This document shows positions 1 through 11,342 of a stretch of DNA of 64,000 nt, piece by piece. Source of the DNA: Dendrolimus kikuchii (lineage: Eukaryota > Arthropoda > Insecta > Lepidoptera > Lasiocampidae); assembly GCA_019925095.2 (NCBI GenBank), contig CM034389.1, forward strand, positions 19,083,435 to 19,147,434, given 5' to 3'. The first letter of the stretch is position 1. Each line of letters opens with the position of its first letter. Made by a program: the position numbers and the translations under genes. The notes under the pieces were generated by a model. The model was not told where the DNA came from and searched no databases. It was given only the letters and a program-made list of their open reading frames with translations.

Positions 1-215
1 TATCGTTCAGTGAAAATTTAGCAACAGAATCAATTTTTTTTCGGCCAGGCTGGACACTTTAAACCTCTCCCAAAAAAAATCCTTTAGGATTCTCGTAATA
101 AAAAGTACCGCAGATTTTAAGTCCAGGAATTCACTCTCGATCAGTGAAAACTTCATTATAATCGGCCTAGTAGATTTACATGAATCCCGAACAAACAGAC
201 AACACACAAAAAATG
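1..215 (-). repeat. Dispersed repeat family D copy (edge-truncated)
   Basis: Shares blocks with 28092-28600, 36505-36715 and 53045-53425: a 'cggg attcacg' type block (here tgaatcccgaac), 'gaccgatttcgat'-like text, and the pair 'taccgcagattttaa' / 'ggaattc'. Orientation is inverted relative to the 28 kb copy. Likely a non-autonomous element or LINE 3' part. Confidence 0.55.
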
Positions 216-480
216 ACGTCGTCGTCAGCCATTTGCAGTCCACTGCTGGACGTAGGCCTCCCCAAGACGGCAATTGGGGGTTAAATGCCATAGTTACCTA
301 GCTTGGCATGCGGGTTGGTAACCGCAGTGCCGGTCTATCTGCATCGGAGATGCTGCTGCTCGTCTCCGACCAGGGGATTTCTATAGGCCGGCTTTCTTGC
401 AATGGTTATACCCCCATCGATCGGTTGCCAGAGCCTCATTTGCTGACCGCAGGGGGTACCGCGGGCAGGTGAGATTGACA
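216..480. repeat. Probable SINE-like repeat
   Basis: Contains the block 'ccactgctggacgtaggcct', a phrase that recurs in lepidopteran short interspersed elements, followed by a GC-richer tract to about 480. A single copy in this window, so the call rests on general knowledge. Confidence 0.35.
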
Positions 481-689
481 ATTGGGTCCACAAGATATTA
501 GTCGTAGACCTCTTACCCCCCTCGTAGACCCATAGACAAAAAATGTAAGTGTAGTATCTTTTAAAGGAAATGAAACACCCGGTATGATATAACTCGTATA
601 TTCGACTGGCGCAGCCAGTGACACCGAACAAGAAAGTACCGTAACTACCCTCTATTCTTTGTACTTAATTGATACATACAACATCCCTC

Positions 690-1846
690 CACCATAGGTC
701 TAAAAATACTTTTTATAGTTCACTTTTTTTCTCTGTCTCTTCAATATAGCCTTAGCCTCCTTATGAGGTGTATTAGTGGTTGTACAAGCAGAATTGACAG
801 ATGGGGCCTCATCTAAATGACGAGGCGATTCATCTTCACGATTTAAGCTTGGTCCACCAGCCAACTCCATCTCTTCGGTTTGTGGTTGATACATGGCAGT
901 TGAAATGACCTTGTTTGGAGATATGTTCATGCGAACCGGTGAAGTAATGTATAGGCCTACATCAGTCAGCTCACGGGTACCAGAACCATTGGCAGATGGT
1001 AAGATGAAGGCTGGAACAACCATTTCAGAGGACACCCAGTCCTCTGGAAGGATGTCAGGCTATCAGCAGAACTAACATAATCCTTTCCCCCACTGAATTT
1101 AAGAAGTTGGTTGGCGTGTCTTTTCACTGTCTGGTTCGAATTTAAAAGTTTTATAATAAATATTGAGCGTCCTAGTTTTTTAATAATCTCTCCACGAGAC
1201 CAACAGTATTTGTTTTGAAAATAAATTTTGACTAATACGTTTTCACCTATATTGAAGCTTACTTTCCGTTTTCCAACATATTGATCACTCTGTAAGGACT
1301 GTTTGATTTCAACAATTTTGTCGAGTAGTGTGTCAGATGGTTCAAGGATGTTAGGCTTTAATAGATCTAGTCTACATCTTAGATTGTGGCCGAATAAAAT
1401 CTCAGCGGGAGATCGGTTTGTAGTGGCATGTTTAGAATTTCTATATTGTAGCAGAAATTCTTGTAATTTTATATTTTAATCGCGTAAACTCGAGCCTGAA
1501 GATAAAATCGATTTAATTGCTTTTTTAATTATTTTAACGTAACTTTCAGCTTACCCATTGCTTGATGGGTTGTAAGCTGGAGAGGTAAGTTGTGTTATGC
1601 CATTACTCGAGCAAAATTGTGTAAATTCGTTAGACACAAAGGAGGTGCCGTTATCCGAGCAAATTGTATGAAATAACCCAAACCTAGCCATAACTTCACA
1701 TAGCTTTTCAATTACTACGCGGGAACTATAGCCCTTAGAAACGTCAAAACATTCCACCCACTTAGAGTAAGCGTCAACGATTATTAAGTATGTCTTTCCG
1801 TGAAGAGGGCCTAGGAAATCCAAGTGAACGCGGTGCCATGCCTATA
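690..1846 (-). pseudogene. Gypsy-type LTR retrotransposon pol fragment (integrase to C-terminus)
   Basis: Minus-strand frame with integrase-core features: a WHRVHLDFLGP start with the first Asp, AYSKWVE, the second Asp in SDNGTSF, and a YNPSSNG segment whose following Gln codon is a stop. It continues NRSPAEILFGHNLRCR and a chromodomain-like or tail region ending near 702. At least two in-frame stops are seen (after NG and after SSLRD). No LTRs, protease or reverse transcriptase were found nearby. A dead fragment of a retroelement. Confidence 0.75.
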
Positions 1847-1974
1847 CAACAGTAAGAAACAAAAGACTACACTTTCACAATGTTATAATATTATTGATTA
1901 AATTTTACAATCTGGTTATCATTTCACTTTTTATACAATCTGTTCTACTTATTTAGTAACTAAGCTTGGTGGTT

Positions 1975-4410
1975 TTAGAATATAACAGTAACTGGTACAT
2001 TAACTAAAAAACATTTTAAATAGTTAAAAGTCAAATCCTTTGGTCTTTCTCCGTCTAAATCTGCTGTGCAATCTTTAAGTACGGTTCTGACATCCTCATC
2101 TTTGAATAATTCATAAAACTTTTCCAGTTTGGGCCAACCGTTTGCATCATAAAATCCAGAATTCATAGCGATACAATAAAAGAAATCCTTAAAGGATTCA
2201 GATTTATCATATTTCCCTTTAAATAACTCGGAAACATCAATATTGGTATTTGACTCCTTGTTACAGTTTGATACAATATTCATAAATTTGTCAAGACGTT
2301 CTTTGGGGAACTGAAATGGTCGCTGGAAAAAAGTTTAATAGTGTTAACTAAAAATTTGAGAATAAATTATCTTTAAATTTCATTTGGTTTTCAATGGTTG
2401 AAAAATACAGACAGACAGTCGGACAGTCAGCGAAAATCCGCTTAGAGTGTAGTAGCACATTGGTTACTTGGGTGATACAGATGTCCATAGGCGACGGTAA
2501 CCGCTTTCCATCAGATAGGCCGTCTGCCTGTCTGATGAACTCATTCAACATAACATAAAAGAACAACAACAAATTTACAAAATATAGCAATTCTCATGTT
2601 TTACTTGACACCGACTTCAAGATGTTGTAGAAAGAAGTCGGTTAAATATTTTTATTTTGGTTTTTAGTATAAAGCCGGATTCCTTTATGTTCAATTAAAT
2701 ATATTTTACTTTTTAGTTGCGCAAATAATTCAATAGCTTTAGTAAATCATATATTAAGCACCTGTACAAATTGTACAACTGGCACGCGTATACAAATTTG
2801 CCATCTCACTCTGCGGTGTATACTTATACATATAATATCAGCCCATAAATGTCCCACTGCTGGGCTCGGGCCTCCCATTATAGAGGGAGCGGACAGTATA
2901 CCTGCCACGCTTGTCCAAGGCGGCCTGGCAGGTTTGACACATCGGTTATCTCGATGTGCAGGTTGCATCACGATGTTTTCCTTCACCGTTGTTAGCACGT
3001 GGTAATTGTAACAATATGCACATTAGATCAGAAAACTGACCAAGTGGTGCATGCGTTCCAGCCTGGATCGAACCCGCACCCTTTGAGTAAGGGACGCGTG
3101 CGCTAGCTATTACGCTATCGGGATAGTAACCATAGACGAAGAATATTAAATGACGGCATTCTCTATATAAGTATAAAAAAAAACATTCTACAATCACAGA
3201 TGGAGCCAGTACGCTATACTGTTCTTGTTTTTATAGAAAATGTGAATAAATTTTGTCAGTCAATATAATTTAAAACATATTTTAATGTAATCAGTCATAA
3301 ATTGAAAATATTGAAATTTCTAATAAGATCCTTTATAAATTAGTGTTAGTGTCTATATTTAAATGGTACAATCGTTTTTCTGTTCCTACTACATCGCCAG
3401 ATTAGTTAAGAATTTATTTTAAGCTAGGTTGCCTGGAAGAGATTTTAGCGATAAGGCCGCCTATTGTTTTGCCAAGAAGTATTATATTATGCACTTTGTT
3501 TTAGTATTTGTTTATTTTGGTGAGCAATAAAGTGTTATCTATCTATCTATCCTTTTCAGTTTCGTAAATTATATTTTCGTTTGTGTATTTGTCTAAATAA
3601 TATTATCTAATCGTTACTATATTATTACAAGAGTGAAATTTTTATTTTTAGAGTACAACAGATTGGAACCTGGTAATGCCAGAAATCAAGGCTACTATGA
3701 TGACATGCACTAGACTACGGGTGGTATTCATCCAGACGAGTAAATGCCCTACCATCTGGATATTCCAATTCTGCTATTATCGTCTCAAACGTAGTTTTGC
3801 CTGATATAGGTATTCTGTTAATTCCAATGGCATGCTCGTGGCACGCTACTCTATCTTTATATCTTTACTTATAGGCGAAAACGCACGAAATAAATATTTA
3901 AAATTTTGGTAGCTTTTCAATATTCATTTCGGCTAATGGAATTTACGCTAATGGTAATACCTATTTTTTACTATTACTCCGCCGTGATAATATCGTGAAA
4001 ATATTATGGATTTATTAAATTACGAATTTTTGACACTATCGCAATGTAATCGTACTTTAAATATCTTCGCAACGCCAAGATATTGAAATAGCAGAATTGG
4101 GTAACTAGCTGAGGGTTCTTTTATCGGCAGAACTTACTTAGTTTTTGTCTCCGTTCATGCACGGGTGCTAAGTATTTTTATTATGATATTTTATATTTAA
4201 TATTTATATACACGGAAACTAAAATTATCTATGCCAAAAAAGATATAATCTAAAATAATTTTCGAGTAATATTAAAGCAAACAATCTCACGGTATATCAT
4301 CTCACATCATTATAACACTTTTATTTAAACATTAATTTATTTACCTTCATATCCGCATAAACAGTGGAAACAAAAACAAACACAAGTACAATAGTCTTGC
4401 AATGTAACAT
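1975..4410 (-). CDS. Minus-C odorant-binding-like protein, complete two-exon gene (OBP gene 1)
   Basis: Probable small secreted ligand-binding protein of the insect PBP/GOBP family. Exons are complement(4345..4410) and complement(1975..2322), giving 137 residues. The leader exon encodes a 22-residue signal peptide (starts MLHCKTIVLV, ends VYADMK) and ends before a gtaaat donor. The second exon follows a TTTTCCAG acceptor and starts RPFQFPKE; both join in phase 0. The mature part has only four cysteines (in SNC, FYC, KDC and LKC), the C1/C3/C4/C6 set left when an OBP loses C2 and C5. The family motifs ESFKDFFYC, KFYELFKDEDVR and NYLKCF are visible. A TATAAATAG box lies about 60 bases upstream of the ATG. 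Such proteins carry small hydrophobic ligands in sensory lymph or haemolymph; tissue and ligand are not known here. The ~2 kb intron holds SINE copies. Family call is confident from the cysteine pattern; the function is inferred. Confidence 0.82.
2484..2566 (+). repeat. Short interspersed element A, 3' fragment
   Basis: Matches the 3' end of family A (gtaaccgctttccatca, then gccgtctgcctgtctg). Lies in the region around the 3' end of OBP gene 1's intron. Confidence 0.6.
2838..3124 (-). repeat. tRNA-derived SINE-1 copy
   Basis: Minus-strand copy of the element at 46400. The tRNA-like head carries a box-B-type motif (gatcgaacccgc on plus). The body has 'catctcgatgtgcagg'-type and 'cactgctgggctcgggcct' blocks. 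Inside the intron of OBP gene 1. Confidence 0.7.
3335..3556 (+). repeat. LINE 3'-UTR fragment ending in (TCTA)n
   Basis: Same sequence as the minus-strand 3' untranslated part of the LINE at 29440-30240 (blocks aagctaggttgcctggaaga and ataaggccgcctattg), terminating in a tctatctatctatc microsatellite. A 5'-truncated insertion. Confidence 0.65.
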
Positions 4411-4467
4411 GATGGATGGCTGACACAAACTGGAAGGAGCTCTGCCTTTCGTCCTTTATTAAAGCCA

Positions 4468-4476
4468 CTATTTATA
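4468..4476 (-). promoter_or_regulatory. TATA box of OBP gene 1
   Basis: TATAAATAG read on the minus strand, about 60 bases upstream of the start codon at 4410. The same arrangement recurs at the other four recognised leader exons, which supports it as a core promoter. Confidence 0.6.
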
Positions 4477-4734
4477 CAATTCTTAATACCTACCTAAAAA
4501 GAAAATAAAATACCTGAGAAATAATTATTCATACCAAGTAAGTTTCCTTTTATTTTCAGCTTCTCCCTGCCTTACGAGTTGGTCAAGTATTTTTTAGCTT
4601 TTTTGAGGTTTTTAAATCTTTTTTGTTTGCGTACTTCATTATTTTTGTATGTACGCTAATATAACATGTTTATACTATATTATGCTATATCAAGCTTATT
4701 TGTTACTATAATTTTTATCTATTACTACCTGCAC

Positions 4735-4983
4735 ATCCGTGCAGGAACGGAGAAAGAATACAATTACCTGCGGCCAGGCGGCCTGTCGCAAAAGGCGACA
4801 CACAACCCACAGCCGGGTGGTAGGGTATTTTCCCGACTGGATGGCTACCGCCCCTAGTCAAGAGTATGCCGCCATAACAATCTTGAGTTGTGTTCCGGCG
4901 TTAGGAACCAAGTTCCAGTCTCCCTTAAGAGAACAGCAGCGCATTTGTAACCCTTAATGTTGCAAATGTCCATAGGCGATGGT
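4735..4983 (+). repeat. Short interspersed element A, full-length copy
   Basis: Begins 'atccgtgcaggaacggag', the fixed 5' boundary shared with the copies at 13519, 28039 and 42391. Runs through 'ggtggtagggta' and 'agcagcgcatttgtaa' to the 'ccataggcgatggta' block. Head-to-head with the next copy at 5004. Confidence 0.75.
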
Positions 4984-5003
4984 ATTTTTTTTTAATTTTT
5001 TTT

Positions 5004-5163
5004 TATTGCAGTAGTTCAGCAGACAGGCAGACGGCCCACTTGATGGAAAGCGGTAACCATCGCCTATAGACATTTGCAACACCAAAGGTGCTACAAATGC
5101 GCTGCTGCTCTCTTAAGGGAGACTGGAACCTGATCACTAATGCCGTAACACAACTCAAGGTAA
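5004..5163 (-). repeat. Short interspersed element A, inverted partner copy
   Basis: Minus-strand copy starting at 'tttattgcagtagttcagc' and running inward to 'ggaacctgatcactaatgcc'. Together with 4735-4983 it forms a long inverted repeat around an A/T-rich spacer. Confidence 0.75.
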
Positions 5164-5164
5164 C

Positions 5165-7303
5165 ACGAATAACCTGAGTAAATTAAGACAATTACAAAGT
5201 TTATTATAAGTACACACACGTAATTCACAGTTCTTACAAATATAGCCAAATACAAGAAAACCAAACCGAAGGGCACCAAATCTTTACCACATAAATCGCG
5301 CAAAGTTTGTCGTTATAAGATACTTGCTCCGAAAGTGCACTAGGAGTCGCCTCGTTCGCAGTCAAAACACGACTGGAGCATTTCCCGACAGACCAACCCT
5401 CATCCGTTTGTAAATTAGACATAGCCTCCTAGCAACATGCCGCCCACTGGTTCTTGAAAACGTTAAATGGTCGACTTAATGGCTTCTGCGAATTCTCGTG
5501 AGATACCAATAGAGGAAAGTAGGTTTTATGACATCTTATGGCAGCGTGAACAAAGAGCTAATAAGACACCTGCAAAGAATTAGTATCAGCTTGTAACAAT
5601 ATTATTTAAGATAACAAATTGACTGGGTGATATTCACTGGGTGGGATGCAAACATATTAACATCACTTAATAAGCAAATTATATAATTTATCACTCGGTA
5701 AAAAGTGCAACTAGCACTTTGCGTGAGTGTGACGTAACGTGACTGTCAACTGTGGCTTGTATCTCAAACGTCGCATTCGTAGCAATCACCCACGTTCTCC
5801 CCTCGTAGAACAATAGTCTATCATTTAAATTGTAAGATAAAAAAGGTAAAATAAATAAAACAATACATTCATTTATTTTTTGGCTGTCAAAATACTCTTA
5901 TGTTTTTGTCTGTCATATAGAGTGAAAACTACAAAACGGATTTAAATGAAACTCGACACAGAGCTAGCTCATATTCTGGAGCGTAACTTAGGGTACTTTT
6001 TATCTCGATAAATGGCGTCGTTTCCGCGAGCTAGATAACAATATCGAAAAAGATGGTGCTGCAATCGCATCCGTTTTGTGAACTACAGAACAGAAACTTG
6101 ACACAGAGCTGGCTTTTATCCCTAGTCAACACTTAGGATACTTTTTATCTCGATGAATAACGTTGTTTCTATAGAACAGACAGATTAGCTAAATAGGTGG
6201 CGCTGCAATCGCGTTTTTTCGAACTATGTTGTAATCAACAACAAACGTTGTATTACTTTAAATCAGGTTAGCTTCGATTCACCTCTAAGTTTGGTTGGGC
6301 CGTTATGTAGACTATATGGACCACAGATCATAGAATTCTATGATTTGTGATATGGACTTAGTTTTTTTTTTATTCTTCTTAAAGGCTTAGCCACAACTTG
6401 GCTATGTCGCCTTAATAATTAACAATCAACATATACTTAAATTAGGTGACGTGTGCAAGATATTTAGTATGGACTTAGTTTCTTTGTTATTATTATATGT
6501 AAAAAGCCAAATTAAGTTATTATGTAAGTAAAATAAAGCTACTGCCTAGGGTTTAATACTCGGCATAACAGCAGGGCAACTCTAGTTTAATTATTAATTT
6601 CAACTGAGGAGGTAACTAGAAGGAATTCGCTTAACCACCTTTATGAAGATATAAATAAATTAATTGAATAAATTTACTTACAACACCTTATTCTATGAAT
6701 CTCAAGAACAATATAACGAATGGTTCACAAAAAATTGATTCAAACAAGTTTTAATGCATAAAAATAGAATGTGTTTTTCAAAAGATTTAATATTATACTT
6801 ATGTATAGAAATGTATATTAATCAATATCGATTTTTTAAGAAACATTCGTAATATTGTTATTGTTGAAATTCATAGAACACAGATTTGTCGTAAGTAAAT
6901 AAATATCTTAGCAAGATGGTTAACTTCATTCAGGCAGTCCCTTAGTATTATTTTGTTTATTATTTTCCTTTTGGATGTAGTATAAAGCACTATGCATCAC
7001 TCAGGAGAAATTGCGATTCGCAACTCGTGTATTGTGGTTTACAGCTGCGCTTCGGGCCTCAAAAGACGCGACGCCTTCGTTGCAATCGCCTATACTCTCT
7101 CTCCCTTCGTAGACCAATGCACTATTATTTACATTGGAAGATAAAAAAGGTAAATAAATAAAAATCATTTAAAGTTTTCAATACTTTTTTTAACTCACAC
7201 TTATTCTATGTAAAAGAATTATAACAATTTTTATAAAAAACTATGTTTAATTCAAACATTGGGAATGAAACATTATTATCAGTAATTCAAGTTTAGAATC
7301 AAA
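5165..7303. other. Non-coding stretch with a tandem duplicate
   Basis: No gene recognised. Two diverged direct copies of a ~150-base unit lie at about 5925-6075 and 6075-6245 (shared 'gacacagagct', 'tactttttatctcgat', 'ggtgctgcaatcgc'-like blocks). The rest is AT-rich spacer before OBP gene 2. Confidence 0.5.
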
Positions 7304-7654
7304 TTAAAATATTAATTTTACTGGTGCATTTTCTAAATAGCACTTATATAAAAGGAAAGTGACATCTTCAGGCTTTTCTGCAGTTGTGGATTTAACACAT
7401 TGTCTAATTACATCTCTCCCATCTTCATCTTTATATAATTCAAATAATTTATCAGTAATTGGATAACCGTTTGTTGCAAAATATTGAGTCTTTACAAGAA
7501 TACAGTAAAGGAAATCCTTGAATGACTTGTTGTCTTCGTATTTCGATTCTTTGACAAATTCCCAGGCTTGCGTTGTAGCACCGGTGTCCTTAGTGCATTC
7601 GTCAACAACCTTTAGAACGTTGTCGAGACTTTCTTTGGGAAACTGGATCGGCCG
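7304..7654 (-). CDS. Minus-C OBP second exon, intact (OBP gene 2)
   Basis: A 116-residue mature-domain exon preceded by a TTGCAG acceptor. It starts RPIQFPKESLDNVLK and ends NAPVKLIF plus stop. Four cysteines (DEC, LYC, RQC, YKC) with spacing C-X30-C-X34-C-X18-C fit a minus-C OBP. The translated continuation upstream of the acceptor is intron. It is closest in wording to the pseudo-exon at 8519-8863 and to gene 1 (shared FPKE, FKDF-YC, DED-RDVI). No convincing leader exon sits directly upstream; a weak candidate is at 9776-9850, and the good leader at 20875-20943 is the alternative. The reading frame is open, so this exon is probably functional or recently so. Confidence 0.75.
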   Translation of the reverse strand, partial: RPIQFPKESLDNVLKVVDECTKDTGATTQAWEFVKESKYEDNKSFKDFLYCILVKTQYFATNGYPITDKLFELYKDEDGRDVIRQCVKSTTAEKPEDVTFLLYKCYLENAPVKLIF

Positions 7655-7866
7655 CTGCAAAAATATCACAAAATAGAAAAATAGATATGCTCGATAAAAT
7701 AACTTTTTAGTCTGTTGCAAGGAATCCTAGGCTTACTGAGTCTCTAATTTTAATTTTGAACTATGTGCTATTTAACGATCAATCCGACACGATTGTAATA
7801 TCAGACTTAGGTCTCTAGTAATCTTCCTTGATTTTGAACGTAAAAAATGGACTACTTATTTCTAAT

Positions 7867-7935
7867 AATATTGTCTTAAGTTTTCGCGACTAGTATACAT
7901 AATAAAACTACATCTTACGTCACGTTAAAACCTAG
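7867..7935. repeat. Terminal piece of palindromic MITE family
   Basis: Reads 'cttaagttttcgcgact' then 'tatacataataaaactac', which is the reverse complement of the right flank of the palindromic element at 62758-63000. An isolated end of the same family. Confidence 0.55.
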
Positions 7936-8518
7936 TTTTATTGTACTTATTTTTAAGTTTAGATTTGTTCTTTTGCTTAATTTAGAGCATTGCATGACCA
8001 TTATTAATCGTCTTCACTTAAATAGTATAATAATAACATTACGGTCAGTGTCACGCCATATTTACATTAAATTTGTCAAAGGGCTCTACGTGTTGGCCTT
8101 CCCATGGCCCACACAAGCCCTCCCAATGTCCCGGCCATTTTTATGGCCCGTGGTCTTCAAAGACATAAAAATAAAGGTAGGCCGGCTTATTATCTCGGAA
8201 AAAAAAACAAAATAAAATCATGCAAAAGAGTAAACCCGAAAATGTCTACTCACGGAGACATAGGTCGGCGATTTAAAAAGATGGTAAATATACTAGGAGA
8301 TTAATGTCTGGTATTATAATAAAAAGTAAATTAATATTTTAAGTATTGAAAATTATAATTATCGAAATAAATTCATACTTTTGTTAAGTACGTATGTTAT
8401 GTTTTTATATATGTTACATAATTATTACTTTTTTCACATATGATTTTATAATAAGTTTCCCAATAAAATGTAATAAATTGATAGAAATGAATACAGAATA
8501 CTTTTCCCGAAAAGTTTA

Positions 8519-8863
8519 TCAAAATAGCAGTTTTACTGGTGCATTGTTTACGTAACAACTGTATAATATAACACTACATCGCGGAATTTTCAGCGGTTGT
8601 TGATTTAACACATTATCTAATAACATCTTTTAAATCGTCATCCTTGTAAAATTCAAAGATTTTTTCTAAATATGGATAACCATTTGTATCAAAGTAATGT
8701 GATTTAACAGCAAAACAGTATAGAAATTCTTTGAAAGATTTAGTATCATATTTTCCATTTTTAATAAGTGCCCATTCTTTAGCTGTGGCGTCCAACTCTT
8801 TAGTGCAATTTGCAGCAGCTTTTAAGATCACATCCATCGTTCTTTAGGGAATTGGATCGGACG
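8519..8863 (-). pseudogene. Minus-C OBP pseudo-exon (OBP psi-3)
   Basis: Clear relative of the 7304-7654 exon (RPIQFPKE start, KSFKEFLYC, NGYPYLEKIFEFYKDDD, final NNAPVKLLF), but broken in several ways visible here. The acceptor dinucleotide before the Arg-Pro start reads AA instead of AG. One base is missing after the FPKER codons, shifting the frame. The glutamine codon before the third cysteine is TAA. Further frame changes are needed to reach the conserved C-terminal Cys-Tyr segment. A non-functional duplicate. Confidence 0.85.
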
Positions 8864-9775
8864 TTAAAACAACAACTTAAAAATAAGTTCCATCTATACC
8901 ATCATCATCGCCAGTAAGATATTTACGAATTAATTACAGGCGAATAATGAAACAAGCGTTAATTTTGGACCGTAACTAAAAATACCTAACTAAAATTGCT
9001 TTGGCAGCGCTGATAGTCTCATGACATTCATTAAATATTCTATAAGATCCATTTTGAAATAAAAGATTTTTCACGTGGGCCTTCACGTCAACTAAACTAT
9101 ACGAAACGAATAATACTATATAGACTAGATACTAGAATACGAAACGACTTCACGTAAACTATACATAACAGCGAAAAATACTTAAAGGAGTCCGGGCTAG
9201 TTTTGACGAAGACGAAACTAAAGAGGTGGTATCGTTAGATTTTTGAAAAATTAATTACTTTAGGAATCGAATCGGCTGGTTTTCGAAAAAAGACATGGTC
9301 TGTATTATTTCACCAAATCGTAGCGTAACTTGTAAGGATTAATTTCTGTGAAAGATGCTAAACGGCAAACTAAGGTTTTATATTAAGACTTGTTAGTTGC
9401 TCTTAAATAAATTAAATAAAAACAAGGCCAAGTCAGCTATAAAAATGCTTTATTCAAAATCTACCTACAAAATGAATATATGTTAATGACATTAATTAGA
9501 GTATATTTAGTTCTAAAAGATATTCAACAGTATAATATTCTAAATAATACAATTTAGGTAAGTTATAATTTGCCTTAAACTAGTACAGTTCATTAAAAGT
9601 AGTTTTAATTTTAATCATAAATTAGAAGATAACTATACTTAATTATATAAGTTTATAGCAAAAGACGAAGTAAGAGCATAATTATATCTTTCAGTGTAGT
9701 TACAATCGAACGTTTTTCTATGCGATAGTCTTTTTTTTTGATAACTTTTCTGAGCCTATATGCATAAAACTTTAC
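8864..9775. other. AT-rich spacer with one dispersed repeat
   Basis: No gene recognised. About 8982-9075 shares the block 'aactaaaattgctttgg' and following text with 41843-41925, a short dispersed repeat of unknown class. Confidence 0.4.
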
Positions 9776-9850
9776 AGAATGATGTGTATGACTCTGTGTG
9801 ACGCCACGTAATATAATACCCAGTAATATGTAATAGAAACAATTAAACAT
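9776..9850 (-). CDS. Possible leader exon (weak candidate)
   Basis: A minus-strand ATG opens 25 codons with a hydrophobic core (MFNCFYYILLGIILRGVTQS) followed by a GTAAAG donor in phase 0, the format of the other OBP leader exons. It lies upstream of the 8519 pseudo-exon and of gene 2. Against it: the donor is weaker than the GTAAG/GTGAG donors elsewhere, no clear TATA box lies 50-70 bases upstream, and the frame stays open through the donor. It may be chance. Confidence 0.25.
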
Positions 9851-9906
9851 TACAAGTGGCTGTCGTTCACCTAACTGGAAAATAAAAAGTTTATATTTAT
9901 TATACA

Positions 9907-10385
9907 CTAGCGGCCCCTACAGACGTTGTCTCCTACTCTAAGAAGTAAAAATCTAGGTCCCTATTCGAGCGCCACCTACTGGGTCTAATCGTAGATTTAA
10001 ACCATCGACGGAACCACTCAAATAAACACCAAAAAATGGAATGGAATCTACTTGAATACACACAAAAAATTATTAAAAAAAGCAAGGTTATGTTGTTTGT
10101 TTGAAAATTTCAAAGACGTGTGACATGAAATATATGGTGGCACCAAAGAAAGGGTGGAACTTTAAGTATGGCGCCATCTATTTGACGCGTATGTAACTTA
10201 GTTGACAGCAGAACTCATACTTACCAATCTCTCGGTGTAAAAAAAAATGCAATAAAAAAATTATAATGAATTAAAATTCTATGTCCTAAGTTGGTCCACC
10301 AATATAAAAAATATCAAAATCGGATAAATAGTTTCGTAGTTCATCGCGAATGCTGTGACAGGGAATTTAATAAATATTAGGGTGG
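9907..10385. repeat. Dispersed repeat family H copy
   Basis: Shares 'cagacgttgt', 'gcgccacctac' plus 'gggtc' and a terminal 'aatcgg...tagtttcg' type block with 20195-20406. Diverged and longer than that copy. Confidence 0.45.
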
Positions 10386-10861
10386 CGCAAAAAAAAAAAG
10401 TTTAAATCTCGAATGAAAAATGTTAGTTTTTGATGTTTTAAGAACTCCCTCCAAAGAACAGTTCTAAAAAAATTTAAGAGGTCGCTCCAAATTTTTTAAG
10501 ATTTCAAAAATCACCAAAAACTCAATTTTTTATTCATTTTTTTCTCGTTACAGTATAATTTTATAAACCAAAAAATAATACATTTCTGATAGTTTCACTT
10601 CAAAATTTCAATTTTAAAAGGTCGCTCATAATTTTTTTAAATTTACTAGTGCATTACTTTAGATTTTTTAGAGCGACTTTGAATGGCTCATTTTATTACA
10701 TGAGCGAATGTGTTACTTGAAGCTCAGATTAAAGGAAGAAAATTAATTATAAATGGACAATATTATATTTTAAAGCTACTGTATTGATGTTGAGAAAAGA
10801 TAATACAATAAAAAAATCCTAAGAGCGAATAATTAAATACACATTTTCATTATGTCTGAAA
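10386..10861. other. AT-rich spacer
   Basis: No gene or RNA recognised. Contains two imperfect repeats of 'aggtcgctc' (around 10479 and 10620) followed by A/T tracts, possibly an old transposon remnant. Confidence 0.3.
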
Positions 10862-11050
10862 TTAGATAGATAGACACATACACAATTACAAAAAAAAAGT
10901 ACGATTACAATTGTTATGGTAAAAACAATAGGCGGACTTATCGTTTAAAGCAATCTCTCCCAGGCTACCTAACTTAAAGAATATTATAAAATTAATTTGG
11001 CGATTTAGGTGGTGCGCAGCATTATAGAAGACATTAGTTGAATACACATT
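10862..11050 (-). repeat. LINE 3'-UTR fragment
   Basis: Diverged minus-strand copy of the 3335-3556 sequence (ggcggacttatcgtttaaag, cccaggctacctaacttaa, ggcgatttaggtgg), with the atagatagat tail on its left. Confidence 0.6.
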
Positions 11051-11342
11051 TTTAGACTATTTTATAATTTAGAAATATTAATAAAATTATAAATAAAAGC
11101 GGTATTTCCATAGTTAGGTACCTATATATTGATATAATATCGCAAATGACTCAATCTACACATTTATAAGGTTATTAGATGAACAGTTCAATACTGAATC
11201 TTAGAACCTCAAAATCCGATATCAATGAAATTACAATGAAACCACCATGGAGCTACACTAAGTAGAATCGTTACAATGGATCTATTCATATGTAATATAC
11301 AATTCAAAACTTCCTTTTCTTAAGGATAGTTAAAAAAACCGA

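Noticed and set aside
700..1035. 111-codon open frame as a host gene
   Set aside because: It continues the Gypsy pol reading frame from the integrase and is the tail of that dead element.
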